Below, piece after piece: positions 42,905-50,774 of a stretch of DNA of 64,000 bases. Both the position numbers and the translations under genes were made by a program. Position 1 is the first letter of the stretch. The number at the start of each line of letters is the position of its first letter. The notes beneath the pieces are model-generated. The model made no database searches and had not been told where the DNA came from. It was given only the letters and a program-made list of their open reading frames with translations. The DNA is from JAICJR01 sp036494715. GTDB taxonomy: Bacteria; Actinomycetota; Thermoleophilia; Solirubrobacterales; Thermoleophilaceae. The stretch is from assembly GCA_036494715.1 (NCBI GenBank), contig DASXNY010000150.1:20827-84826 (forward strand). Direction: 5' to 3'.

Positions 42905-44158
42905 TTAGTCGAGTGCGAAAAGGGTTCGTACGGTCCGCGTCAGCCCGTCGGCGTCGCCGATCTCGGCGGCGGCGCGCAACCGGACCGTTGGCGTGTGCAG
43001 CAGACCGGCGGCGATTGTCTGGCTCGCACGTTGGAGAGCCCGCTCGTCGGCACCCGATGCGAGGTCGGTTCGGCGCAGCGCTTCGAGCACCGATCGCAAG
43101 GTGTGGCTTCGCAACTGCTTGATCGTGGGCACCGCGCCGAGCGCCGACATCCACTGCGAAAAGGCCTCCGCCTGTTCCGACGCGATCGCCTCCGCGGCTT
43201 GCACCGCGCAACGGCGCTGCGCGATCGTTGCGCCCACGACCTCACGCAGGTCATCGAGGTCGTACAGACGTATCCCGTCGATCGACCTCGCGTCCGGATC
43301 GAAGTCCCGGGGCATCGCGAGATCGATCACGAGCAGCTGCCGTCCGGCGCGCCTCTCGCTCACGTCGACGAGCGTCTCGCTCGGCACGAGTCTGTGCGGT
43401 GCGCCGGTGGAGGAGATCACCACATCCGACTCGACGAGCGCGTCGAACAGAGGCTCCCCGAGGTCGACTGTTGATGCCCCGATCTCGCCGGAGAGCCGAC
43501 GCGCACGCTCGGAGCGGTGCCGGGCAGCCAGGCGTACGTGCACACCGTGGGCGCTCAAGCCGCGGGCCACCAGCGAGCCGGCGTCGCCGCTGCCGATCAC
43601 GAGCGCGCGGACACGGGCGTCGGCGCCGGCGGTAAGGCGGCAGGCGAGGTCGACGGCTACGGAGCTCAGCGAGTATTTGCCGCGGGCGATATCCGTGGCC
43701 TCGCGCACCTGCCTGCCGGCGGCAACGGCATCACGAACCAATCGCTCGAGCATGGGCCCGCTTGCGCGCCGTTCGCGGCAGAGCTCGCCGGCGCGGCGCA
43801 GTTGGCCAAGAATTTCGAACTCGCCGGGCACGGACGACTCGAGCCCGGAGGCCACGCGCATGAGGTGTTCCGCGGCGGCTTGGCCGGACGCGGCATTCAG
43901 CTCGTGCGCAGCGAGCGAGCCTCCGAGCTGCTCGAGCTGATCGCGCAGCGTCAACTGGCCGAGTTCCGGGACGGCCGCAATTCCGTATAGCTCCGTGCGC
44001 TCGCACGTCGAGAGCACCAGCGCCTCGTGAACGCCTGGGCAGGCGGCGGCGCGAACCGCGAGGGCCCCAGCCTCGGCGGGGTCGAGCGCGAGCAGCTCGC
44101 GCCTCGCAACCGGGCACGTGCGACTCGAGATGCCTACTACGACGAGCTTGCCGAGCAT
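42905..44158 (-). CDS. hemA: Glutamyl-tRNA reductase-like protein (HemA family, divergent)
   Basis: A 417-residue HemA-family protein that would reduce glutamyl-tRNA to glutamate-1-semialdehyde, the first committed step of tetrapyrrole synthesis in bacteria. The nucleophilic Cys52 is in LVLSTCERTELYG. The NADPH domain shows ALVIGSGDAGSLVARGLSAH, and the C-terminal dimerisation helix is present. The usual GE(D/P)QILGQ segment reads GEFEILGQ here, a notable change close to the active site. It is not in a hemABCD operon but beside catalase and aquaporin. It may be a dedicated or secondary copy feeding heme for catalase (inference). Confidence 0.88.
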   Translation of the reverse strand: MLGKLVVVGISSRTCPVARRELLALDPAEAGALAVRAAACPGVHEALVLSTCERTELYGIAAVPELGQLTLRDQLEQLGGSLAAHELNAASGQAAAEHLMRVASGLESSVPGEFEILGQLRRAGELCRERRASGPMLERLVRDAVAAGRQVREATDIARGKYSLSSVAVDLACRLTAGADARVRALVIGSGDAGSLVARGLSAHGVHVRLAARHRSERARRLSGEIGASTVDLGEPLFDALVESDVVISSTGAPHRLVPSETLVDVSERRAGRQLLVIDLAMPRDFDPDARSIDGIRLYDLDDLREVVGATIAQRRCAVQAAEAIASEQAEAFSQWMSALGAVPTIKQLRSHTLRSVLEALRRTDLASGADERALQRASQTIAAGLLHTPTVRLRAAAEIGDADGLTRTVRTLFALD

Positions 44159-44174
44159 GTCGCGCCCCGATTCG

Positions 44175-45116
44175 TCAGCCGGCCAGCGCCAAGACGGGCA
44201 CGGCCGCCGGCTGGGCGGGCTGCGGCGCGGGCCGCCGGATGCCTCGGCTCAGCGCGTGGACGAATGCGGCGGTGGGCAGGTGCTCACTCTCGCGCCGGGT
44301 CAACACTCCGGTCGAGAACACCGGCCGCGCACCCTCGAGCGGGAGGAAGCGCACGCCGGGCGCCAGGTAGCGCTCGGCCACCGACTCCGGCAACAGTGCC
44401 ATGCCCGCCCCGGAGGCGACCATGAGCAGCGCCTGCTCGACGTCCGCGTCCGCGAGCTCCACCAGCGTCGGCGAGAGGCCGGCGTCGTGGCACGCCGCCA
44501 CGACGGCGTCGTGGAACGGCCGGTTGGCGTCGCGCGGCAGGAGCAGCAGCCGCTCGGGGGCGACCTGCTCGAGATTGATCGCGCTCCTGGTCGCGTGGTC
44601 GTGCCCGATCGCGACGGCTGCAACGGCGCCCTGTTCGGCGAGCTCGGTCACGCGCAAGCCGTTGGCCGCCACGGGCAGCGGGACGATCGCCGCATCAAGG
44701 CGCTCGTCGCGGACGGCCTCGACGAGGTCGCGGCGGGAGCCGGGCTCGAGGGTCGTCTCGATGTGCCCGGCGGACGCGACGCGATGCAGCGCCCGGGGCA
44801 CGCTCGAGGGAAGTGCTGCGGTCGTGTAGCCGATCCTCAGGCGCGCGGTGGTGCGCGCGCTGGCATCGCGCGCGGCTCGCTGCGCGGCGTCCGCCAGCCT
44901 GAGCACGACGCGCGCGTGCTCCAGCATCGCGGCCCCGGCATCGGTCAGCGACACGCTGCGGTGTGTCCGCTCGAGGAGCTTCACGCCCAGCTCGTCCTCC
45001 AGCTTGCGCACCTGCTCGCTCACGGCGGGCTGGGCGACGTGGAGGCGTTCCGCCGCCCGCCGGAAGTGCAGCTCCTCCGCGACGGCGACGAAATATCTGA
45101 GATGACGAAGCTCCAT
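44175..45116 (-). CDS. LysR family transcriptional regulator
   Basis: A 313-residue LysR protein from ATG 45116 with AGAGG upstream; an in-frame reading to 45173 precedes the family start. The winged helix is MELRHLRYFVAVAEELHFRR then AAERLHVAQPAVSEQVRKLE. The effector domain follows (about 90-295), and a Pro/Ala tail ends it. Only one Cys is present in the effector half (VVAACHDAGL), so the OxyR disulfide switch is absent. It is upstream of hemA, aquaporin and catalase genes on the same strand, with a 16-bp gap, and likely controls them. Confidence 0.92.
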   Translation of the reverse strand: MELRHLRYFVAVAEELHFRRAAERLHVAQPAVSEQVRKLEDELGVKLLERTHRSVSLTDAGAAMLEHARVVLRLADAAQRAARDASARTTARLRIGYTTAALPSSVPRALHRVASAGHIETTLEPGSRRDLVEAVRDERLDAAIVPLPVAANGLRVTELAEQGAVAAVAIGHDHATRSAINLEQVAPERLLLLPRDANRPFHDAVVAACHDAGLSPTLVELADADVEQALLMVASGAGMALLPESVAERYLAPGVRFLPLEGARPVFSTGVLTRRESEHLPTAAFVHALSRGIRRPAPQPAQPAAVPVLALAG

Positions 45117-45307
45117 CTGAAGACCTCTTCTCGGGGACGCTGCGCACTTTGCCTGTCGCGGATCCGCGCGCACATACCCCCGTGCCAGAGACTCATTTCC
45201 GGTGAATCAGAGCGCGACCTCTGGTCAGCCCTACCTAAGACAGGGGATTTGAGTCTCGGGTTGGCCCTACCTTCGCGGCTTGCGCCAGCTGACATGATCC
45301 GCTCCAA

Positions 45308-45670
45308 ATGGTGTCTACGGTTCTCGTCGTGGACGACGATCCGGCCTTCCTGGCCCTGGCGGCACGTGTTCTCACCGGTCTCGGAATCGAGGTCGTGGGG
45401 CGCGCGCCCGACGCCGAAACCGCCGTCACGCTCGCGGAGAGCGTGCGGCCCGAGGGCGCACTCGTCGACGTCGGTCTGCCAGACCGCGACGGGATCGACC
45501 TCGCCTATGAGCTCGCGGGCCTGCCGTGGGGGCCGACCGTGGTGTTGACATCGAGCGACGCCGATGCCGGAGGCGCCATCGCATCCCGCTCCGGCGTCCT
45601 AGCGATTCCGTTCGTGCCCAAGGACCAGCTCACAAACGGATCGCTGTCTCGCCACTTCGGCCGTGACTAG
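45308..45670 (+). CDS. Single-domain response regulator (receiver only)
   Basis: A 120-residue CheY-like receiver: TVLVVDDDPAFLALAARVL, phosphoacceptor Asp54 in GALVDVGLPDRDG, Thr at VVLTSS and Lys105 in FVPKDQL. There is no output domain. It is immediately upstream (43 bp) of a NarL-type regulator, so it may act as a phosphate sink or share its kinase. No kinase gene is adjacent; three HisKA_3 kinases elsewhere in the window lack partners. Confidence 0.9.
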   Translation: MVSTVLVVDDDPAFLALAARVLTGLGIEVVGRAPDAETAVTLAESVRPEGALVDVGLPDRDGIDLAYELAGLPWGPTVVLTSSDADAGGAIASRSGVLAIPFVPKDQLTNGSLSRHFGRD

Positions 45671-45713
45671 AAGCACACTGGACCCGCGTCGGAGTGAGGA
45701 GTACGGTGGCCTC

Positions 45714-46385
45714 GTGACGGACACGGAGCCTTTACGGGTCGTCATCGGCGAGGACGACGTCCTCCTCCGTGAAGGCATCGCGCGGATCCTGGGGGACGCG
45801 GGCTTCGACGTTGTCAGCCAGGCGGGCGACGCCGAGGCGTTCCTGCGAAAGGTGCTGGCACACCGGCCGGACGTGGCGGTGGTCGACATCCAGATGCCGC
45901 CCGGTCACGGCGACGACGGCCTGCGCGCCGCGCTCGAGCTTCGCGAGCGCCTGCCGGATATCGGCGTGCTCGTGCTGTCCATGCACTACGACGACCAGTA
46001 CGCCGCCGACCTCATTGGGGACAGCGCAGAAGGCGTGGGCTACCTGCTGAAGGAGCGCGTGGGCGACGTCGACGCATTCACCGACGCGGTGGCCAGAGTC
46101 GCCGCCGGGGGAAGCGCGCTCGACCCGGAGGTCGTCGCGCGCATGCTGGGGCGGCGCCGGCGCGAGGGACCGCTTGACGACCTGAGCCCCCGCGAGCGCG
46201 ACGTCCTCGCGCAGCTCGCCGAGGGCAAGTCGAACCAGGGCATCGCCGACGCGCTGGTGGTCACTCCCGCGGCGGTCGAGAAGCACGTGACGAGCATCTT
46301 CCACAAGCTCCACCTCGACGCCGGCCCGAGCGGCCACCGGCGAGTGCTCGCCGCCGTGACATATCTGCGCAACGCGCGCAGCTAG
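45714..46385 (+). CDS. NarL/FixJ family response regulator
   Basis: A 223-residue regulator from GTG 45714 with GAGGAG twelve bases upstream; an earlier in-frame GTG at 45663 would overlap the previous gene's stop. The receiver has VVIGEDDVLLREGIARIL, Asp58 (VAVVDIQMPP), Ser in VLSMH and Lys in LLKERV. The LuxR-type output reads LSPRERDVLAQLAEGKSNQG, then IADALVVTPAAVEKHVTSIF. NarL-type regulators partner with HisKA_3 kinases like those here. The stop overlaps the stop of the convergent DUF1275 gene by four bases. Confidence 0.93.
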   Translation: MTDTEPLRVVIGEDDVLLREGIARILGDAGFDVVSQAGDAEAFLRKVLAHRPDVAVVDIQMPPGHGDDGLRAALELRERLPDIGVLVLSMHYDDQYAADLIGDSAEGVGYLLKERVGDVDAFTDAVARVAAGGSALDPEVVARMLGRRRREGPLDDLSPRERDVLAQLAEGKSNQGIADALVVTPAAVEKHVTSIFHKLHLDAGPSGHRRVLAAVTYLRNARS

Positions 46386-47056
46386 CCGGCTGCCTCGGGG
46401 GCCGGGTCCTCGGCAAAGGCAGCGAACCCCGCGGCCACCACCGCGAAGAGCCCCGCCAGCACCCAGAGGGTCGTGGTGAAGCCTTCGTTCAACATCAGCA
46501 GCCCGCCGGCCAGGCCGCCCACCAGCATCGCGGTCACCGACACGAGCCGCCGACCGGCTCTCGGGTTATTCCCGCCGCCGAGCGACGAGTCGGCCGCCAG
46601 GCCCGTGATCGTCAACGTCAAGACCGTCGTCGTCAGATCGGCGATCGCCAGGCGACGTACCGTCGCGTTTTGCAGGCCGGTCCCCGCGCCCAGCAGCGCG
46701 ATCACCCCGAAGCGCGCCGCTCCCGTCGGTCCAAGGGCACCCGCGGCCGTGGCGATGGCGGCGGCCGCGACCAGCGCCGCCTCGAGCCCCGAGGCGGCGA
46801 CCAGCCACCGCCTCCGCGTTTGCCCCAGCTCGACGCTGAGCCGGCCGCCCGTCGCGGCGCCGGCGAGGAAAGCAGCGATAGCGACCAGAAACGAGGCGAT
46901 CGAAAAGCCTTTCGCGCCGGCCAGCGCGAAGCCCAGGAACACGACGTTCCCGGTCATATTGGCCACGAGCACGTGGCCCATCCCCAGGTAACAGACGGCA
47001 TCGACCAGGCCGGTGCCGGCCGTGAGGCACACGAGAACTACCCGTATGGAGAACAC
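46382..47056 (-). CDS. DUF1275 (YoaK) family membrane protein
   Basis: A 224-residue six-helix protein: LTAGTGLVDAVCYLGMGHVL then VANMTGNVVFLGFALAG is the DUF1275 signature, and LLGAGTGLQNATVRRLAIAD and LTTTVLTLTITGLAADS follow. The YoaK family is widespread and uncharacterised; some links to thiol or fluoride/nucleobase export have been suggested without proof. A paralogue is 1.4 kb away at 48457-49170, with HtrA and two tiny genes between. Confidence 0.9.
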   Translation of the reverse strand: MFSIRVVLVCLTAGTGLVDAVCYLGMGHVLVANMTGNVVFLGFALAGAKGFSIASFLVAIAAFLAGAATGGRLSVELGQTRRRWLVAASGLEAALVAAAAIATAAGALGPTGAARFGVIALLGAGTGLQNATVRRLAIADLTTTVLTLTITGLAADSSLGGGNNPRAGRRLVSVTAMLVGGLAGGLLMLNEGFTTTLWVLAGLFAVVAAGFAAFAEDPAPEAAG

Positions 47057-47188
47057 CCCCAGAGCTTCCGGCGGCGCGTCGTCGGCGTGATCGCTTTATC
47101 CGATCGCGCGGAAGCGAGCGCCGATCACCGGCCGGCATTCGGCGCCCACGCTTAGCGGAACTCTCTATCCACCACACAAGGAACCAAC

Positions 47189-47956
47189 ATGACGGGAAGC
47201 AGTCTCATCCGCAGAGGCGCCGCCGTGGCGGCGCTCTACTCGGTGCTCGCGACTCTGGTGCTCGTCAGCGGCTGCGGCAGCTCCGGTTCGCCTCGCGCCG
47301 CCTCCGCCTCCGCGTCCGCCTCCGCCACGCCAAGCGTGGATCCGTTCGCCGGTCTTCAGCAGAGCTTCACGCAGGTGGTGAAGACGGTTTCGCCGCAGGT
47401 GGTCCAGATTCAAAGCAACACCGGCCTCGGCTCGGGAGTGGTGTTCGACGGCCACGGCGACGTTGTCACGAACGCCCACGTCGTCCAAGGCTCGCGGCGC
47501 TTCGTCGTGACCCTGCCCAGCGGAGATCGCCACCCCGCGACGCTCGTGGGAGCGGACACTTCGCACGACCTCGCGGTGGTGCACGTCGCCGGCGCCAGTC
47601 CGCCTGCTGCCACGTTCGCGGCTTCGCCCCAACCACAGGTCGGCGATCTGGTGCTCGCGATCGGAAATCCGCTGGGACTGCGCTCGAGCGTGACCCAGGG
47701 AATCGTGTCCTCGATCAGGGACTCGGTCGGCGAGGGCAACGGCGTCGCGCTGTCGCCCGCGATTCAGACCAGCGCCGCTATCAACCCGGGCAACTCCGGC
47801 GGCGCGCTCGCCAACCTCTCCGGCCAGGTCATAGGAATCCCGACGCTGGCCGCGGTCGACCCGGAGATGGGCGGAGCCCAGGCGCCGGGGATCGGCTTCG
47901 CGATTCCGGCCGCGACGGTCGAGCGGGTGGCCGAGCGGCTGCTCGGCGGCAGCTGA
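47189..47956 (+). CDS. HtrA/DegP-type serine protease lipoprotein lacking a PDZ domain
   Basis: A 255-residue trypsin-like protease of the S1C group. The signal ends with lipobox LVSGCGS (Cys29), followed by a Ser/Ala linker. The catalytic triad is His97 (VVTNAHVV), Asp127 (SHDLAVV) and Ser203 (INPGNSGGAL). The chain ends after the protease fold, so the PDZ domains of DegP/DegS are missing and it may act as a simple surface protease. It is flanked by DUF1275 genes and convergent with two small genes; a perfect hairpin follows. Confidence 0.92.
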   Translation: MTGSSLIRRGAAVAALYSVLATLVLVSGCGSSGSPRAASASASASATPSVDPFAGLQQSFTQVVKTVSPQVVQIQSNTGLGSGVVFDGHGDVVTNAHVVQGSRRFVVTLPSGDRHPATLVGADTSHDLAVVHVAGASPPAATFAASPQPQVGDLVLAIGNPLGLRSSVTQGIVSSIRDSVGEGNGVALSPAIQTSAAINPGNSGGALANLSGQVIGIPTLAAVDPEMGGAQAPGIGFAIPAATVERVAERLLGGS

Positions 47957-47966
47957 CGCCCCGCGT

Positions 47967-48146
47967 CTAGCCAAACGCGCCGGCCGCCAGGGGTGTGGCG
48001 GCCGGCGCGTGCGCCTTGGGGGTGGGCGCGTATTCGAGCGTCTGCACGATCTCCTCGATCTCACATACCGGGCAAACCAGCAGGAACGTGAGGAGCTTTC
48101 GGTCCGCGTCGTAACGCGACGTCGAGTCGTACAGGTGCTCGCACAT
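47967..48146 (-). CDS. Small Cys/His (zinc-ribbon-like) protein, 59 residues
   Basis: It starts at ATG 48146, which overlaps the stop of the preceding gene (TGATG). The sequence has Cys2, His4 and CPVC at 25-28 (LLVCPVCEIEEIV), a possible zinc-binding knuckle, then a Pro/Ala-rich tail (APTPKAHAPAATPLAAGAFG). The tail's coding DNA forms the left part of a perfect 15-bp hairpin. No family is recognised. It and the upstream 65-residue gene are a translationally coupled pair. Confidence 0.7.
   Translation of the reverse strand: MCEHLYDSTSRYDADRKLLTFLLVCPVCEIEEIVQTLEYAPTPKAHAPAATPLAAGAFG
47975..48010. terminator. Perfect 15-bp hairpin at the convergent ends of HtrA and the small Cys/His gene
   Basis: ACGCGCCGGCCGCCA (47975-47989) and TGGCGGCCGGCGCGT (47996-48010) are perfect reverse complements around a 6-base loop. 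It starts 19 bases after the htrA stop and can serve as a bidirectional terminator, but on the minus strand it lies inside the C-terminal codons of the 59-residue gene. Confidence 0.8.
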
Positions 48147-48343
48147 CAGGCGGCCTCGCCTGCAGGCCGGGAGAAGAGTTGGCGGCGCCGGCGCCGCTTC
48201 GCCGCGCTCGCCAGCTTGCGCTGCCGCCACTCGTGGAGAGTCATCTCCGGAGGGATCGTCGATTCAAGCGGAAGGACGATCACGTTGCTCGGCAGCCCGC
48301 TGACCGGGGCGACCAGGCTGAGGGTGGGGCGTCGCTCGTTCAT
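48146..48343 (-). CDS. Small basic protein, 65 residues, unknown function
   Basis: It starts MNERRPTLSLVAPVSGLPSN and continues with IVLPLESTIPPEMTLHEWRQ, then a strongly basic C-terminus (KLASAAKRRRRRQLFSRP). The layout, a short hydrophobic/Pro stretch then a Trp/Arg helix, suggests nucleic-acid or membrane contact. No family is recognised. Its stop overlaps the start of the Cys/His-containing gene by one base. Confidence 0.65.
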   Translation of the reverse strand: MNERRPTLSLVAPVSGLPSNVIVLPLESTIPPEMTLHEWRQRKLASAAKRRRRRQLFSRPAGEAA

Positions 48344-48456
48344 GGCCTCACTGTCCCGCAGCGACGGGCTCCGCTGAATACCCCCGCGCCCGAGATTGCG
48401 CTCCGCCGCTCCCTAGTCCGCCCTCGGCCGCGCCGGACACGGCGGTCGGGCCAGCC

Positions 48457-49170
48457 CTACCTGGCGCGGAGGCGGACCGCCGCAGCGACCAGCACCGCGG
48501 CCGTGATCAGCAGCGGAAACGCAGGCGCCCAGCTCGTCGCGTGCGACATGAGCAGGGTGCCTGCGACGGCTCCGCCGACCAGGGCGACGAGGGTCGTCGC
48601 CAAGCGGGCGCGCTCGCCGCTCGTCTGCTTCCAGCCGGCCAGGTCGCCCATCAGCACCATGAGCGTCGCGGTGGCGGCGGTGGTGAAGGCGGCGCGAACG
48701 CCGAGCGAGAAAATCGCGGCAGTCTGGATACCCATCGCGAGTGCGGAGAAGGCAATCAGCACATCGGCAGAGGCGCTGGCCGGTTTCGCGCCGACAACCA
48801 GCCAGAAGATGAGGAATGCCGCCTGGGCGGCCACGCCGACCGCCAGCGCGGCGGACACGCCGCGCGGCCAGAGCGCGTCGGGGTTATGCGGACGGCGCAC
48901 GATCCGGGCCGCCAGCGCGGCTCCGGCAGCAAAGGCGGCGGTCGCCGCGAGCACGCGCGGCACCGACGGCCCGGCACCGCCGCCGAGCCGGAAACCGAGG
49001 AACGCCAGGTTCCCCGTCATGAAGGCCGAGAACACCTTACTCAGTCCGAACCAGCTGATCGCGTCCACGCACCCGCTCGACAGCGTCAAGCCGGCGAGCA
49101 GGAGGTCCCGGACCTGCGTGTCGTCAAGCCGGGCGACCCTGCGTCCAACAGCACTCTCCGCGGTGGCCAT
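48457..49170 (-). CDS. DUF1275 (YoaK) family membrane protein, second paralogue
   Basis: A 237-residue DUF1275 protein with a longer N-terminus: LLAGLTLSSGCVDAISWFGL, then SKVFSAFMTGNLAFLGFRLG, ALAMGIQTAAIFSLGVRAAF and TTAATATLMVLMGDLAGWKQ. It has diverged considerably from the 46382-47056 copy, so they are not a recent duplication. It is followed by the cupin gene in the opposite transcription order (the cupin is upstream, with a 1-bp gap), suggesting one minus-strand unit. Confidence 0.9.
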   Translation of the reverse strand: MATAESAVGRRVARLDDTQVRDLLLAGLTLSSGCVDAISWFGLSKVFSAFMTGNLAFLGFRLGGGAGPSVPRVLAATAAFAAGAALAARIVRRPHNPDALWPRGVSAALAVGVAAQAAFLIFWLVVGAKPASASADVLIAFSALAMGIQTAAIFSLGVRAAFTTAATATLMVLMGDLAGWKQTSGERARLATTLVALVGGAVAGTLLMSHATSWAPAFPLLITAAVLVAAAVRLRAR

Positions 49171-49171
49171 G

Positions 49172-49615
49172 TCAGCGGACGATGATCGGCTTGGCCTTCG
49201 ACAGCGCGTCCATCGTCTGGCTGTCGAGGTTCAGGTGCGCCTGGACGAGTTCCGGAGGGATCAGGGCCATCCACTGGTTCAGCGAGATGTCGGCGAAGTG
49301 GTCGCTCCTGAACATCTCCAGGAAGACCAGCGGCTCGTCACCGGTGTTCTGCACGTAGTGGCCCATGGCGAACGGGACGTAGCCCACGTCGCCGGCCTGG
49401 TAGTCGAACGTGCGCGCCTTGCCGCTCGAGGCGAAGACCGTCATCCGTCCCTGCCCCGAGAGGTAGTACTGCCACTCGTCGGTATTGGGATGCCAGTGCA
49501 GCTCGCGCAGGCAGCCCGGCTCAACTTCCACCACCGCCGCGGCCATCGTCTTCGACACGTGGAAGTTGGTCGAGTCGATGTGGCCGTTCGTGTTCCCGCT
49601 CATGTCTGTGGTCAT
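49172..49615 (-). CDS. Single-cupin protein matching the C-terminal half of oxalate decarboxylase-type bicupins
   Basis: It is 147 residues from ATG 49615 (ATG 49603 also possible). The cupin metal motif is ELHWHPNTDEWQYYLSGQGR with the second motif GDVGYVPFAMGHYVQNTGDE. VFLEMFRSDHFADISLNQWM follows, exactly as in the second cupin of OxdC-type bicupins (about 380 residues). The first cupin is absent; upstream there are only about 100 bp before a divergent gene. It is therefore either a natural single-domain relative or a truncated bicupin. The His/Glu metal ligands are kept, so it may still bind Mn. Confidence 0.85.
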   Translation of the reverse strand: MTTDMSGNTNGHIDSTNFHVSKTMAAAVVEVEPGCLRELHWHPNTDEWQYYLSGQGRMTVFASSGKARTFDYQAGDVGYVPFAMGHYVQNTGDEPLVFLEMFRSDHFADISLNQWMALIPPELVQAHLNLDSQTMDALSKAKPIIVR

Positions 49616-49718
49616 GGATCGAGGGTTCCACGGCGTGCCGCGGCTTCGAGCGTAGGGAGCTATCGGCCGAACAGGCTTCGCGATCGGTAATCGGCTCAGC
49701 GCGGCGTACGGTCCGGCG

Positions 49719-50207
49719 ATGCGAGTCGTGCCCCTGGTGATCGCCGCGGTCGGTGCCTTGCTCTTCAGCGCGCCCGCGCCGGCGATGGGGGCGAAGAACT
49801 GCGTCGGAGCCGAGGAAGCCGGCGCGCATGCAAGCGGCGGCGACGGCGGCTCGTTCAACTTCAGCAGCGCGTTCTACAAGCACATCTTCACGCTCGACAC
49901 GTCGCTCGACGGCGCGGACGGCGACCAGCTGCCGATCTCGATCGAGGAGGTATGCGGCGTGCCCAAGAGGCTCAAGCGCCAAGCGGTGCAGCTCGCCGGC
50001 ACCGACGGCATCGCGCTGTTGTCCGCGGCGACCGGCGTGCGGTCGGGGAGTCAGCACCTGAGCGGCGCCGCCGCACTCACGGCCCTCGACGGAGCAGACA
50101 CCGCCGTCTTGCGCGCACGTCTGACCGCGCAGAAACGCTGGGGCGAGGACGAGGACGGCAACAAGATCCCGACCTTCACGACCAGCGTCGTGCGGATCAC
50201 CGACTGA
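49719..50207 (+). CDS. Secreted protein of unknown function, 162 residues
   Basis: A Sec signal (VVPLVIAAVGALLFSAPAPA) is followed by a soluble mature part with two Cys (KNCVGAEE and EVCGVPKR), a Gly/Ser-rich turn (ASGGDGGSFNFSSAFY), and a helical core with an acidic ending (WGEDEDGNKIPTFTTSVVRI). I do not recognise a family. It is divergent from the cupin gene with a 100-bp shared promoter region. Confidence 0.7.
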   Translation: MRVVPLVIAAVGALLFSAPAPAMGAKNCVGAEEAGAHASGGDGGSFNFSSAFYKHIFTLDTSLDGADGDQLPISIEEVCGVPKRLKRQAVQLAGTDGIALLSAATGVRSGSQHLSGAAALTALDGADTAVLRARLTAQKRWGEDEDGNKIPTFTTSVVRITD

Positions 50208-50302
50208 GCCTGCCGGACGATCACACGTACGCGATCTCCGATTGACCCACCGCTGCACGGCGGGATGCTGCGTTCTCACACGACGGATGAAGGAGATTCA
50301 AA

Positions 50303-50773
50303 GTGCAGGAAACTGAGTTCGACACGGCGCTGCTCGAGGGGCCGGGAAGGCGAATCGAGCACAGCCTGAAACGCGAGTCGCTCCTGCGCGAGGCCGAGGC
50401 GAGCCTCGAGCGTCTGGGGATCGACGCGATCGACCTCTACCAGATCCACTGGCCGATCCCGGAACCCGATATCGAGGAAGGCTGGGCGGCCCTCGCGGAG
50501 CTCAAGGACCAGGGACTCGTCCGTCACATCGGCCTCTCCAACTTCCACGTCCACGAGCTCCGCCGGATCCAGGAGATCGCGCCCGTGGAGACAGTCCAGC
50601 CGCAGTACTCGCTGCTCGTCCGCGAGGCCGAGGAGGAGATCCTGCCCTACTGCGAGCGCGGCGGGATTGGCGTGATCGTCTACTCCCCGCCGGATCAGGT
50701 GGGCCCGATTGCCGGCACGGCGAACCTCGGGCTCAGCACTGACGACATCGCCGAGATTGAAGGGAGAGCTTGA
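50303..50773 (+). CDS. Shrunken aldo/keto reductase (internal and N-terminal deletions), probably inactive
   Basis: A 156-residue open frame from GTG 50303 with AAGGAG seven bases upstream. It matches only parts of the ~310-residue AKR barrel: SLLREAEASLERLGIDAIDL then YQIHWPIPEPDIEEGWAALA, the HIGLSNFH and VQPQYSLL strands, and GVIVYSPP joined directly to PDQVGPIAGTANLGLSTDDI from the family C-terminus. Lost are the first ~100 residues, which hold the catalytic Asp, Tyr and Lys, and ~90 residues after VIVYSP. The frame and ribosome site remain intact. It lies one base before the HIBADH-type gene. Confidence 0.8.
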   Translation: MQETEFDTALLEGPGRRIEHSLKRESLLREAEASLERLGIDAIDLYQIHWPIPEPDIEEGWAALAELKDQGLVRHIGLSNFHVHELRRIQEIAPVETVQPQYSLLVREAEEEILPYCERGGIGVIVYSPPDQVGPIAGTANLGLSTDDIAEIEGRA

Positions 50774-50774
50774 C

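Noticed and set aside
42890..42905. tRNA-like T-loop sequence GGGTTCGAGTTCGG
   Set aside because: No acceptor stem or anticodon arm can be formed around it; it lies just before the aquaporin gene's ribosome site.
44175..45116. OxyR identity for the LysR gene beside catalase
   Set aside because: The redox cysteine pair is missing; only one Cys is in the effector domain.
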